Origin: Zerene cesonia
Lineage: Eukaryota > Arthropoda > Insecta > Lepidoptera > Pieridae
Direction of reading: 5' to 3'
Length of the DNA: 64,000 nt
NCBI RefSeq assembly: GCF_012273895.1
Contig: NC_052117.1
Coordinates: 2,612,406 to 2,676,405, forward strand
Below are positions 1 to 12,300 of the stretch, in pieces. A program made the position numbers and the translations under genes. Each line of letters opens with the position of its first letter. Position 1 is the first letter of the stretch. A model generated the notes under the pieces. The model searched no databases. It was not told the origin of the DNA and saw only the letters and a program-made list of their open reading frames with translations.

Positions 1-149
1 ACTCGTTGTTAATTAATAAATATTTTATTGTTTCAGTTAATTGATTATAAATTATTTTATTAGCCCTTATACCCAATGTATAATATTTAATTTTTGATGA
101 TCATGAAATATGTTTTAAACTCAGGAGCATTCCCTTTAATGCTAACGAC

Positions 150-285
150 ACTAGCAGTCCGTTCGGTACATATAGCACTCAAGAATCACATACATCCAAC
201 GGTGAAAGAATTTTCGAAATCGGCTCCCTAGATCCTGAGATAAACGCGTTTAAACAAACACACTCTGCAGCTTCAGAAATACCTT
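150..285 (+). repeat. RTE-like tail, degraded
   Basis: Contains acggtgaaagaattttcgaa and gatcctgagataaacgcg followed by tttaaacaaacacactct. Same family as 21405-21515, more diverged. Confidence 0.6.
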
Positions 286-2442
286 AGATTGAGTGTTTAA
301 TTTCGAAATGAATCAGGAAAACACCACACACGATAACCTTAAGAATTACATTAGGGAAATTTATAAATACATACACGCATATACCCGCATATACTCTAAG
401 GAACTCATCACACACGCACAGCGCTAATATTAATCATTCGTGGGCCGGATTGCCGCTCATTAATCATTGGGCGGCGGCAATCTGAACGACTGGGGAGCTT
501 TTTGTTAATTAATCTATATGTTATGTATCATCTTACATACAAGTTCGTCCCTGGTTGTGTTTGATTCTATTTTGATGGTATATAGAACGTTTAAAGAGCG
601 AAAACGCTCATTGAGCGAAAAAATAGCTCTTTGTAGTCACAGAAATTCTTCATTGTTTATTTTTAATGTATTTACATTGGAGCCTCATGACAGGAGGTGA
701 CGTGTTCTGTACATGAATAAGTTTATATTTATATATATCTTTGAATAAATATTTTTTTATCGAAAAAGTAGATCGTCTTAAAATTTTCAGAACCTGACTA
801 AATTAAAAATTAAGCACATGGTAGACACCAGCTTTCAAATAAAAAATGAATCATATATATCGTTACAACCAGTAATAAGCTATAATAACGAACACAAACA
901 GTACAATTTAGTTGATCTCTTTTTTTGAAGACGATTGGAAATACATTTTATTATTCAGTTACTTATGCGTGGCACAGGTTTTCGACCAAATTCAACCAGA
1001 TCTATGCCCGGCAGTAATTAAACATTCAATTACTTAGATTCTCGTCGTGGCGACCATTTGTACAAAATTTCACTGAAACTAAATGACGTACCTATTTACC
1101 TAGACCTTTCATATAAAAAAAAAAGAATTGTATATACCACATGCATAGCTTGTCCCTTGTAAGAGACCAGTCAAAATCGGCATTTTTTAATTGAAAAACT
1201 GTATGGAGTAAGCCTTCCGCTAGTGGTTTTTCTCGCATACTTACATTAAAAGTTATGGTGAAACCGCCCCCCATGCAATCCATCCCCCCGTTTCGTTCTC
1301 TTCGAGTTGGAGTTTTACCAAAAGAAATGGTCAGGCCCTTTCGATAATATAGCATCTTTCTATGGAGTCTAGTTCATCCTAATCCATTTAACGATATTGT
1401 AAAATCCATAAAAAAAAACATTTGACACGAGATCTCTTTTGAATAATAATTGTAAAAAGCGTATCGAGTGAAAAAGTCATTGTAGCAACCTTTATTTAAC
1501 GTTTGTTTAAAGTATGAAGGTGTCCTTTTATTTATTATACAAGTAATCAATATTTGAATACGTAACTTGGTAATAAAGCAATGTTATTTTAAAACCTGTT
1601 ACATTATAAATTATGGTTTATTTCTAGTTAATACTTCACGCAAACCTTTATAATTAAACAACAAAAACCTCCACAATTATGTACAATAAAAACCAGCATA
1701 GAATTGCGTATTAAACTCAGCTCTCACACATAAGGCCACAAAAACAATTACACCCACAACCCACTGTCAAAATTATGACTCGCAGAATGACCACGCAGAA
1801 TGCTGACAAAATTCGTTCAGACGGGGGTCGCCCTACACCCCACACCCCCTTGTGGTATGTCCCCCATCGTCTAGGTATGTGCGCAAATTAGGAACTCTAT
1901 CTACATCCAAGAACAATGGTGTTGGAGTAATAAAAATAAAAGAATTTCCCTTTACAATTTTAGTTACATTGTAAGGTAGGAATGGCGTTTTATTACAATG
2001 TCTTACAGGACAATGGAGCTACATTCTCATAAAATAATAAACAGTTACGGTCTTGATTAACCGACGATGTTATGGTTTTCTATTCTTGCGCTTTGCGACC
2101 GTATTATTAAAACGTTTTATGCTTTTTTATTTCATAGGCGCACGCTTATTTCAAGCGATTCACTTCACACGTAATTTTTTTACCGTTTACAATTGAGTGT
2201 TACTATAAAAACCTTAAATACAAGAAATATTTATGGTTTAGGAACGTGAATGAAGGTTTAATTAATATGGATTTCAGCAACGGGCAATATTTATGTGCTA
2301 GTGTATAAAAATACTTGGTATATAAAGGTAATACCCACAATCAAATAAATTCGTTTGAATTCAGATTAGACACATATATGTACTCTGATTTTTATGAATC
2401 TTAATCTGAAAGTTATTTATGAATGTGGCTTTCATGAACTCC

Positions 2443-2476
2443 AATATTGAGGATATATCTATATATCCTCAATATT
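2443..2476. repeat. Perfect inverted repeat, 15-base arms
   Basis: aatattgaggatata at 2443-2457 and its exact reverse complement at 2462-2476, with spacer tcta. A T run follows on the plus strand. Confidence 0.88.
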
Positions 2477-4584
2477 TTTTATTTGTAAGCAGATAAACAA
2501 GCATACTTCTAAAATAGACTTTAATCCAGCGAGCGAAAAGACACACTCACTTAATCATATTTATATAATGTAATAAAAATAATCTTAATATTATATTGCG
2601 GTCATAATATATCTTAAATAGTTGTGGAAGAGGACTGTGGAGCCCAGGGCCAAATGCAAAGTCCCTAAAACAAACTTAAATACATTTGTTACAATTATTG
2701 CTTAAACTTTGGAAGTGGATACGTTACATCGTATCGTATGATATATATTTATTGCGTGTTTTTTAGAAGTTTATGCGGATTTTAGCAAACAGGTTCCTTG
2801 AATGAAACAGATACATAGATATAGTTGCAAAAATATGAAATGCTAATACCCGCAATGTTTTTTAACTGATCAAGATGTTTCAGACTTTGATTAAAAGAAC
2901 ACTTAAACGAAATGTCAAATTCTTTGTTTAACTTTTAACGAAATGTCAAAAATTAAAAAAAAACAGAGCATCATACCTAAATGTCACAGCGGCAAAATAA
3001 ATAAAATTGCTTTTTAAAAGTTATTAAATACTTAATTAACACATACCTAAGAACTATAATCCCATGCACTTATCACAGTAGTGTCCACTATACAGAATAC
3101 ATAACGCAGACACCCCACACTCCCCAAACCGCACTGGTAAGGACAGAGCATGAATATGCGCTTTAACCCTTCAGGTCCATGCGGCAATTATTCAAACAGA
3201 ATAGTTTAACAGAAAGGATTGTGAGCATTGTTATCCACTTCTGAATAATCTTAAACGCACACTGCTTTCACTTGAATATCGACTTTATGGACCTTGGCAT
3301 AAAGAGTAATAATTGATTGAATATTTGGTGACAGATAGGGTAATATGAGCAGTGTTAAATGGGTACAAAATTTTCTTGTATTTAGAATATTTATACATTT
3401 GTGTTGTGAACACGGACAGCGGTGCGAATGAGTTCATAGCTAGGTATATAATAAATGGTGATTTAGTACGGTGCGGTTCGTAATAGGCAAAGATTTTACC
3501 GGAATTAGTGCGCCGCCATTTTGCCGGATGCCGTCTCGGATAGGAGGTTTTATTGGGATTATTTATTGGTCTCGGTTATGTACTTACAAATCACGTTAAA
3601 TCCTTTTAATATTTTACCTCAGTTTCGTGTTGGTGTATAGAAAGCATCTGTTGTCTATGAAATAAAAAAAAAAAAAAGAATTGGCGCGCTACTTTTTGAA
3701 AGTTACTTTTAATTTGTCGTGTCACGTGTGATATTTATATATAAACGAAAAAGCTCGGTAATTAAGAGTGTGATTATCAAAAAGTTATTAAAAGTTGTCG
3801 TCGTAAGTCGATCAAATATAACCGGTCCACACAATGGATGCTGGGCTATTCCATCAGGTGAGGGTCGTGATCTTCATATTACAATGGGATGTATGAGATT
3901 CGGTCATTGGTCAATCGGTCATAGGTCATCGGGATGCTGCTATTCTCGATTTCAAAAGGGAGATTTAATTGAGAGGTCAGAGATATAATAAGGGTTAAAA
4001 TCTTTTATTATCACATTCATTACGAATGTATTAACATTTTATTATGATATATTTAAAATTGAATTAATATTATTTATTTATAATTTGGTAATCTTTTATT
4101 AGTTTTATTATTAGGTGTTTTTTATAATACATGATGCAGTATAATATTTTTTTACATAAGGTTCACAAGTAACTTTCTCTGGAATACAAAGTGATATTAA
4201 ATGCGTTATATTTCATTATACTTAGTATAAATGAATACCAATTAGATTTGAATTTTCGTAAGGTTGCTTTTGTGTGAGTTTCAATGTCCTAAATTCGTAG
4301 TTCGTTCTCCTCTTATCCGTAGATATATTCTGATGTTAAATGAGTCAGAAAGAGATACCGTCAAGAAACCGCTTTATGACGACACAAGATACAAGGTAGA
4401 AAAGTATGAATTCGATAAGAGCACTACAAAATCTATGAAATTATTCATTTTGAGAACTACCGGTGCAGTTACCTGGAAAAAACCGTTTTTTGAACCTAAT
4501 GACTGGACTATGTGGACGGTGTCAAATAAGTACAATATAACAAAAAATTGCGCAGTGGGGCGTTTTCTCGTTTTTATTATGTCA

Positions 4585-4710
4585 TAGAGCGGGCAACTGA
4601 GCTGGTAGATCGCCTGATGGTAAGCGATTATCCATTGATCACCTATGAATTTCGCACTGTGGCGCAGCGTTGCCCGCAAGGGGCCAGGGATAAGGAAAGG
4701 ATTGGCGACT
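4585..4710 (-). repeat. LINE/SINE tail fragment, reverse
   Basis: Reads agagcgggcaactgagctgg, then gatcgcctgatggtaagcga and gcgcagcgttgcccgcaagg, close to the reverse complement of a common lepidopteran LINE 3' end. The LINE at 14583-14855 has related wording (gcgcctgctcgtttgcccgc). Confidence 0.6.
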
Positions 4711-4874
4711 GAATATTAGTGCGAATTGTGATTTATCATAAAATAATATATTTTCGTCGTGCAGTGGAACTAAAATAGGCGTCATGTGATATTCAAATAA
4801 GTCCACCGGTTGATGTTGTTTCTGTCACACATTTAGTATAATTCCAAAGAGGCAAAACGATCTTTATTATAATA

Positions 4875-5100
4875 CTGGCTGCGCCCCGCGTTTTCACCCG
4901 CTTAAGTCTGTATCTCATAGGAATATAGGGATAAAAAGTTGCTTATGTGTTATTCCAGTTGTCCAGCAATCTCCGTATGCAATTTCATTGCAATCGGTGC
5001 AGTAGTTTTTGCGTGAAAGAGTAACAAACATCTATACATACATACATAGTACATCCATACATACTTACAAACTTTAGCGTTTATAATATTAGTAAGATTA
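4875..5100 (+). repeat. Dispersed repeat, family 1
   Basis: Shares with 6454-6657 and 28354-28576 the blocks ctgcgccccgcg, tttcacccgc, ggataaaaagttgc, ccagttgtccagc, gcagtagtttttgcgtgaaa and the end ttataatattagta. A widespread lepidopteran repeat type; origin from a LINE or SINE tail is likely but not shown. Confidence 0.85.
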
Positions 5101-6453
5101 AATCAACTGATTTTACAAGTATCTATTGTATATACAGACTAAAAGGGTCACTGAACCATTTTTCGACAGTATTCAGTTAATTTTCCGACATAATTTGGAC
5201 AAGTATCGATATTGTAGTGAAATGTTCAACCCGAACTAAACCTACTTGAAATTTAGAATCCATTGAGTATTGGTTATGTTTTGATTTTTATATTGAATTA
5301 GCAAATAATTATTTTTGATTACACCCTTGATATAAAAATGCATTTATTTTTCAAACAACTTCAAGCATTTCTGATTGCCTATAAAAATAAAAAAAAACTG
5401 CTCGGGCAACTAATTAAAAATAAAAAACACTGCAGTTATTGCTACCGAAGAGGCAATCTCAGGTCATACTTACAAGCACTAGATAAAAATGTCCGGATAT
5501 TTTTCGGTCTAACGGCTATAAAAGCCGGTTAGCCTACAGAGTCGGACTTGATTAATATTTCTTCTTTTTTATTTTATTTATATCTTCCCCATTATTCAGA
5601 CGATGTTCTTCTGTCTAGAGAAATTGTACCCAGGTACACGGTGTATTGCATAATAATTATCGTGTTATTTTGCGTTTTTAGGAATACTTATTTGAAACTA
5701 GCTTTTTTCTCTAAATACCGGAGGCCCATATCCTTTTCCTTACCCTTTCCAGTCCTTTCCTTTATTCCTCTCGTCATAGATAGGATCGACTGGGCGCCAT
5801 ATTGTGACGTCATATATGTTAATTCAAACGAAGCAGTAACTTTTGTATTTAAATTTGATCTAAGAGTAAGGTTAATAAATTTAACCGTTATTGATAAAAA
5901 AGTATTTCCAGTATTTTCCGTTCCTATTCTTATTTGGATCGAATAATACTACTTATTTAATTTTTTTTTTCAATAGTGCATCTTTCGCAACAATCAATTC
6001 AAATCAAAGATCGTATGTATTAATCTACAATCTAAGATTTAACCTGTCACCATTTAAATAGTAACTGGACCATTTCTGTTCATTAAATATTGTTAAAAGA
6101 GTAATTGCAATGCAATATAGATGTACTAAATAACCCCAAATAGTAGATTTTTTTTTATTTGTATGTTTGTGCGTTGCGTAAAAGTCATAGCGCAGAGGGC
6201 CTTTCCTTCAAAAATCCACGAATTATAAATTATAGCCCCCACGAACAGAGCCGCGGGCGGAAAGCTATATTTGTAATAAAAATGAATAGGATGACTAAGT
6301 ATATAGTGTAGGTATTTTTTATAATAAAACCATAATTAATTTTACAATTAAACTAAACCAAAAATTTTATATACATATAAAAATAATAAGGGTTTATGAA
6401 TAGACCATTTGTTTTATCATCTCATACACAAATAGTCTCTCTTTTATATACTA

Positions 6454-6657
6454 ACTAGCTGCGCCCCGCGGTTTCACCCGCGTAAGTCCGTATCCCGTAG
6501 GAATAGAGGGATAAAAAGTTGCCTATATATTATTCCAGTTGTCCAGCTGTCTACGTACCAAATTTCATTGCAATCGGTTCAGTAGTTTTTGCGTGAAAGA
6601 GTAACAAACACACACACATCCTTACAAACTTTCGCATTTATAATATTAGTAGGATTA
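6454..6657 (+). repeat. Dispersed repeat, family 1 (best-preserved copy)
   Basis: Begins actagctgcgccccgcgg and ends cgcatttataatattagtag. A short CA-rich stretch lies before the end. It is the cleanest of the four copies here. Confidence 0.87.
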
Positions 6658-8069
6658 GTAGGAAGAACCTATGATAGCTATAATAGTTTCTTAGTAAAGT
6701 ATTAAAGTTACCTTCCATACTCTCGAGCTATAATTATTATCAACCTGCAAATAAACAGCTGAATCACAATATAATTCACGCAAAAACATAGATACGTCTA
6801 AATCCGAGTACACACAGTAGTCCCAACTTAACAAAACCGACTGTAAAGTTCGTCCCAGCGCATTGGTCGTCCCTTGTCCTCCCACCGCCACCCCTTGGTT
6901 CCGAATTAATTGCAATCAAAAGGAAGGACACGAGTGTAGTCCGACCCTAACTTTGTGTGCCATGTTGAAAATTTGCTTGCCGAGTCCGATTGTTAATGTG
7001 TGCGTCGGTGTTATGTGTGTGTGCGTTACGTTGAGAGTTCGGATCGTCGATGTATTGGTTATTGATATTTATTGGGAGAGTATCTTTGTTAAAATGTTTT
7101 CTAGATAATTAATGGTTAATGAAAACCCTGTTAATATCATATTTTGTTTGAAATCCTATGTCTGTTACTAGTGTTACTTATATTAATACAAATGATTATA
7201 TTTTATTTTTTAATACGCCATTTTTTACCTTAGTCGGTTCTCAACGCTTTTGTTTAGTAAAAAAAGTTTTTATGTACACCACAATCGATAGAAATATGCA
7301 TTCCAACTTTAAAAGAAAATGGAATAACTCCCGTTACAAATAACTGAAAAACGAACGTTATTACCCAAAACTAGCCATAACCGAGATCGCTATCAATACG
7401 ATAAGAAAGCCTTCATATACGATTCTCGGAAACTCCATTAATATTTCACAATCCTCCAAACTGGGGGCCTTTCTAAACAGCCTATGGTCTTCTAAAGTTA
7501 TTCTAACTTCGGAGTTCGGAAGGTTACGCTTTGGGAGCGTGGAAAGATTACTTTGGGATGAGGGGAGCCTTATCTACAACTTACATATATTAGGCTTTTT
7601 GATAACACTAAAACATATTGTTTAAGCAAAGTCCCTTGGGTGCTCATTTATCTTAATGATGTACGAATTGTTAAGCTTCGGTTGTGGAGCTTGTATGGAC
7701 GGATATGTCTTTGATGTAGGACTAGTCTAACTACTATAGTGTTTATGGTATTTTTATAAAACCGAATTAGTGTACCATATGAGTGTCTTATTGGCTTCAG
7801 TTGGGTACTTAGCTTTAGTTTTTTGTACTTCGTGGATTTTTGATGAGGATTAGTATGACATGTTTTACGATTTTTATATGTACATCTCATCAACTTTTGA
7901 ACCTTATATTAAAAAATGCATAGACCTTTGTTAAAAATATATTTGTTATATAGAAAAGGTCCGGTTAAATTTATATTACATCTATAGGTTTTAATAAGCG
8001 TGGGATAAATCTATGTGGTATTTATTTTAATTAGATTTTGTATCTTTTCTTTATTTGACTTAAATCTCC

Positions 8070-8262
8070 TTAATATATATAAATTACGTGTCACATTGTT
8101 TGTCCGCGATGGACAGAAGTCCATCCAGTATAGTTTAGGAAAACTACTGAACCGATTTTAATCAAATTTGCACACCATGTGCAGTTTGATCCAACTTAAA
8201 AGATAGGATAGTTTACATTATTTCAATTACGATGAATGACAACCGGGCGGTAGTAATAATAT
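8070..8262 (+). repeat. Dispersed repeat, family 3
   Basis: Contains ttgtttgtccgcgatggaca, gaaaactactgaaccgattt, taatcaaatttgcacaccat and gtgcagtttgatccaac. I recognise this wording from lepidopteran repeats; only one copy is in the window. Confidence 0.65.
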
Positions 8263-9233
8263 AATTCGTTAACTTTGTGCAGATTAATCTTTTCTCGGCT
8301 AAAATATTTTTTTTTACTAAATGACCAATGGATATGGAGATAAGTGTTCTTAAAATTGGTTTTATTTTCAAATTTCTTGCTTAATTAATTCAAACATTGT
8401 ATTGATAATTACCAATTATTACAGTCAATAATTGTAATGTCAGGTTTCATTGTAAACAATCACAACAAAAACGTATGCTGTAAAAGGAGAAGATATAAAC
8501 AGTAAATTTTTTATTATTAAAACTGTTAATATAAATAATAATTAATAATTAACAATTGGCAATTGCAATAATTGGCTTTTCGTCCCTAAAAATAAATGTA
8601 TCATTACTGCAATAATTTATAGCAAATATCAGCCATTTTTGCATGACCATATCTTTTGATACTTCGGACGTTTAAGCTTATAGAAGCGTTGATACCATTT
8701 GCAACTACTGTCTTTGTTGTGGTGACCATGATTTAGTTTGAATTAAGACGCTGCTTTATTTGTTTAATATCGTATAGCTTAGTTAATAAACGTTTTTTTG
8801 TTACAGGTACGGCGGCTGAATTCGAGAAGAGCTTTTAAATACAAAATGACGAAATTATGAAATTAAATAACCCGGAATACTTGGTAATAAGCGTAAAATT
8901 TTCAAATTGATCTAATCCCTTATTTTTAAATGAGAAAAACATATGATATATGTACTAATATAGAGCTAAATTGGCTAAAACTATATACCTAATTCACTGC
9001 CATTTTTTGTTACTATTAAATATTTCAATTGATCGTGCAACTCGAAGCGTGCCCGTCAATGATTTCTGATTACAATCAATAGAATGCTATGCTTCCGAGT
9101 GAACGGAAAAAAACGAGTGTACGTTAGTCACGTCATATTATTTACCCCAATTAATTAACCATTAACCATTTGAAAAGAACAACAAATAAATTATTATCAA
9201 AAAAAGAGAAGAAATTCTATTACTGTGGCAGGA

Positions 9234-9305
9234 TCATGGGTGGCCGAGAGGCTAGGCGTTGCTACGGTTAGGCAAGAAACGCAGGTTCGAATCCTGCCTC
9301 GTGAT
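9234..9305 (+). tRNA. tRNA-like gene, isotype uncertain
   Basis: A 72-base cloverleaf can be drawn: acceptor TCATGGG/CTCGTGA, three-pair D stem GCC/GGC with a Ser/Leu-type D loop, anticodon stem TTGCT/GGCAA, five-base variable loop and T stem GCAGG/CCTGC with loop TTCGAAT. The A box tggccgagaggc and B box GGTTCGAATCC are intact, and a run of six T at 9310-9315 can end Pol III transcription. Odd points: the anticodon loop reads ACGGTTA, with C where U33 is expected. The implied anticodon GGT (Thr) is unusual in animals. The D arm looks like class II but there is no long variable arm. It may be a diverged tRNA, a pseudogene or a tRNA-like Pol III RNA. Confidence 0.55.
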
Positions 9306-9309
9306 CAAA

Positions 9310-9315
9310 TTTTTT
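9310..9315 (+). terminator. Pol III terminator (T6) after the tRNA-like gene
   Basis: Six T residues starting five bases after the folded 3' end. This is the normal kind and place of Pol III termination. Confidence 0.55.
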
Positions 9316-12300
9316 CTATTCTTTCAAAATTTCTCAAATTATTATCATTTAGATTTTATAAAAACTAGCAGGTGATTAAGCCAAAATGTGTACTTTTATA
9401 TCGGTACTTAAAGTTCAAAACGGCCTGTCACCCCACCACTCATGTATACGTAGCCAAGTCGAGGCAACGAGATTTTGACCAATTTACAGCGTGCCAAGTG
9501 GAAAGATAAGCTAATACGGCTTAGCAGGGGCTCTATTGGAAAACTAATTTTGCATAAATACATGCTCGTTGTGATTACTGATAGCTATCGACTATAATAT
9601 AGGTGATGACGCGTGATGATCAGTTTATGTTTGTTTAAAAGGGACAGGTGATTCTTTATTTGAATGCATGATATCCATAGATTTATCATTAAATGACTAT
9701 ATAGCTAACAAAATATTCCATATTATTTTTGTGTATAGAAATATTTATGTGATAAATAATAAATTCGTGTTACAGCTTGATTAAAATGATAGGGACAGAT
9801 GAATAAATAAAATTCTAGTGTTTTCTCGGAAGGTAATTTGCATAAATATCCTTAAAAATTGCATGTTCTGTATTAGTTTTATGGAGTTGTAGTAAAACAT
9901 TTCAAGTACAAAATAAACATTTGATATTTAGACTTCGTCGTGTCATTGTGAAATTGAACAACAACTTTTCGATATACCTTAATCTATATAGCGGACTAAT
10001 GACTTGAAGGCACGCGCCTGGCCGAGGGGTGACCAGCAAGGGACGAAAATTTCCTAAAGGGTTACCCTAAAACTGGGGACGAGCGATAATTAATGCCTTA
10101 AACGATTGTTCATGCCGCTAGCACAATGCGAAATTCAACTCTGCGCACCGGGGAATAAAGCCCAATGTTTGGTCAGATGTTTCGCTACGTTTGGTCCAAT
10201 TTTATAGTCAGGGGTGGCAAATAATAAGAGGTTTAGGTACATACGAAGTTGGGAGCGAGTTGTTGATGAATGACACTCCACGGACCCATTGCCCTTCGGA
10301 TGTTTTAAGTGGGTTGGGATAAGAAATGTCGGATATCTAGTGAAATATTTGTTGGGTGTGTGGAATCAGATATTGTGTTTGTCTATAGCAAGTAATTAAT
10401 ATGTAAAGTTGGTGATATTGCTTTGTTCTGATTGTTGATCTGGGAGGTCTGCTTTCAATGGCGTGACGATTTAACATAAGTAATGTTTGTTGCTAGCTTA
10501 ATGCGCATGGCTTCGCTTGCTTTAAATAATCATTTAAAAAATTAAATTAAAGTTTCAAAGGTAGCTGATAAATACATATTTATTTCGTTTTTATGCTTTT
10601 AGTTATATAATCTTTATATTTGTTTAGTTATATAGCTACGTACCAACCATTCATATGTAATAATCTTGGAATATTATCCGGCAGTTTTAATTTTTTATTT
10701 CATATATTTATAAGATACATTTTACTTAATATCGTAATATTTTATATCACGAATTAAGCATAAAGTAATTTTTAGAAGTTATTTAAAAATATCGATTAAA
10801 ATAATAAAGCATTCTTTTACAATTTCCAGGAATCTCATGCGTTGAAATAACGTGGTATTGTTTCGTTGATTTTGGTGCTTTGTTGGTGTTAAAACAAAGC
10901 TTTCTATGTAATATTACTACACGGAAAATGGAACGTATTTAATTGATTCGTCATAAAATCAAATATGAATCAATGTCTATCGCTCAACATAAGAACAACA
11001 CACGCTTTTAATACAAACAGAGAAATTAGGCGAACCGTAACGTAATAGTGAGGTTTTTATCATCTACGATGAGTAAGACTTATTACATAACCCTCCACCG
11101 CTATGATGACTCGAACATATGTCAGGGGTCCACATTAGCCCGGCTAATTATCACACTTTGACAATAAGCCCCAACTTTCCTAATTGCTCGTTAGTATTTG
11201 ATAGCGCTGAAGGGTTAGCTGTCATATTTTTGAAGTTTGCGGCTAAATTATCATCGCTGCGATGTTTTGAGCTGAAAATTAATTTAACTTAATAGCCAAG
11301 GTACGTAGAAATATAGCTCTTCTATAGTTCTTTATAAGTTCTGGGTGGTAAATGCCGTTATTATATACGTTTTCTGAAGTTTTATATTTTCATCAATGTT
11401 TTATTCTGTGGTTGATAATGATACATTTTTATTGTTGAAACATTGTTTGCGATGGTGTTAATCCATTTTAGTTACTATTTTCTCTAGAGAAAAAACAAAT
11501 TGTGCCAGAACAAATAAATAATATACTTAGATAAAAATAATCGTTTAAAAAGCGCATAATCATCTTTGCTATTGAGATATATCGCGGTATAGATAACGGA
11601 GATTGTACTTGCCAACCCATTTATAGCTAGGTACACTTCAAAGTTACCAAGATATGTGGCGAAACAACTTCAGACGTAAATAAACACCAAATTCCACCCA
11701 GAGGCGCAGTAACACATTAGAATTTTAACTCCACGCTTCTGTAACATTAACCAATTCCAATCACGACCAAGATCCGCATATTCCAAGTTCGTAGAAAGGG
11801 ACGGAAGAGAGTGTTATAGTAAATTAGAGAGGGACAGTCTTGAGCTTCTACATGGGTCTGACATAATGATATATTAATTTCTGTCGCGAGCTCCCATTGT
11901 TTTGGTAGGTATTTTACGATGTGACGCATGGTCATTATGTTTTCATAGTTCCATAAAGGCTTGAATTTCAATGGCGTCTGCTTGTCGTTTAGTGCTTTGT
12001 GCGTTTAATGATCGGGTTATATGCGATATGATGAATTGGCCGCTTATTTACTTGATATTTTGCGGGGTTTGTCACGTAATTACAAATTTTGTTTTGAATG
12101 GAAATACTTTGGAATATGACTCTTACATACCTTTATATAAGGGACTTCAGAATGATTAGACCGCAATATTTTCTTTTCTTAATATCCCCCTATATATTTC
12201 AATATTATGTGTAACATATTAGATATATTTGTGCATTATATAAGTAAGAAACTTGATCATATTATGATGCAATAACAGACATAAGTTTATAAGCACATCA

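Larger units (their letters stand above)
1..9233. other. Gene-free region upstream of the tRNA-like unit
   Basis: AT-rich sequence lying 3' of BCL11. Apart from the repeats listed, it contains a CpG-containing island near 3420-3560 with an exact YY1/Pho-type site (GCCGCCATTTTG, 3512-3523), a GC-richer stretch near 6845-7060 and a pyrimidine-rich tract near 5715-5775. No open frame in it (longest about 130 codons) resembles a known protein. Confidence 0.7.

Noticed and set aside
5548..5946. 132-codon plus-strand frame
   Set aside because: Hydrophobic and low-complexity, includes a pyrimidine-rich repeat-like stretch, and resembles no known protein.
8808..8837. Strong acceptor (tttttttgttacag) followed by a short frame to a stop, as a last exon of a plus-strand gene
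   Set aside because: Only nine codons and no partner exon found upstream. T-rich tracts ending in cag are common in AT-rich DNA.
9232..9306. Selenocysteine tRNA, because a nine-pair acceptor can be drawn
   Set aside because: No TCA anticodon and no long variable arm. The extra two pairs may be chance outside a normal seven-pair stem.
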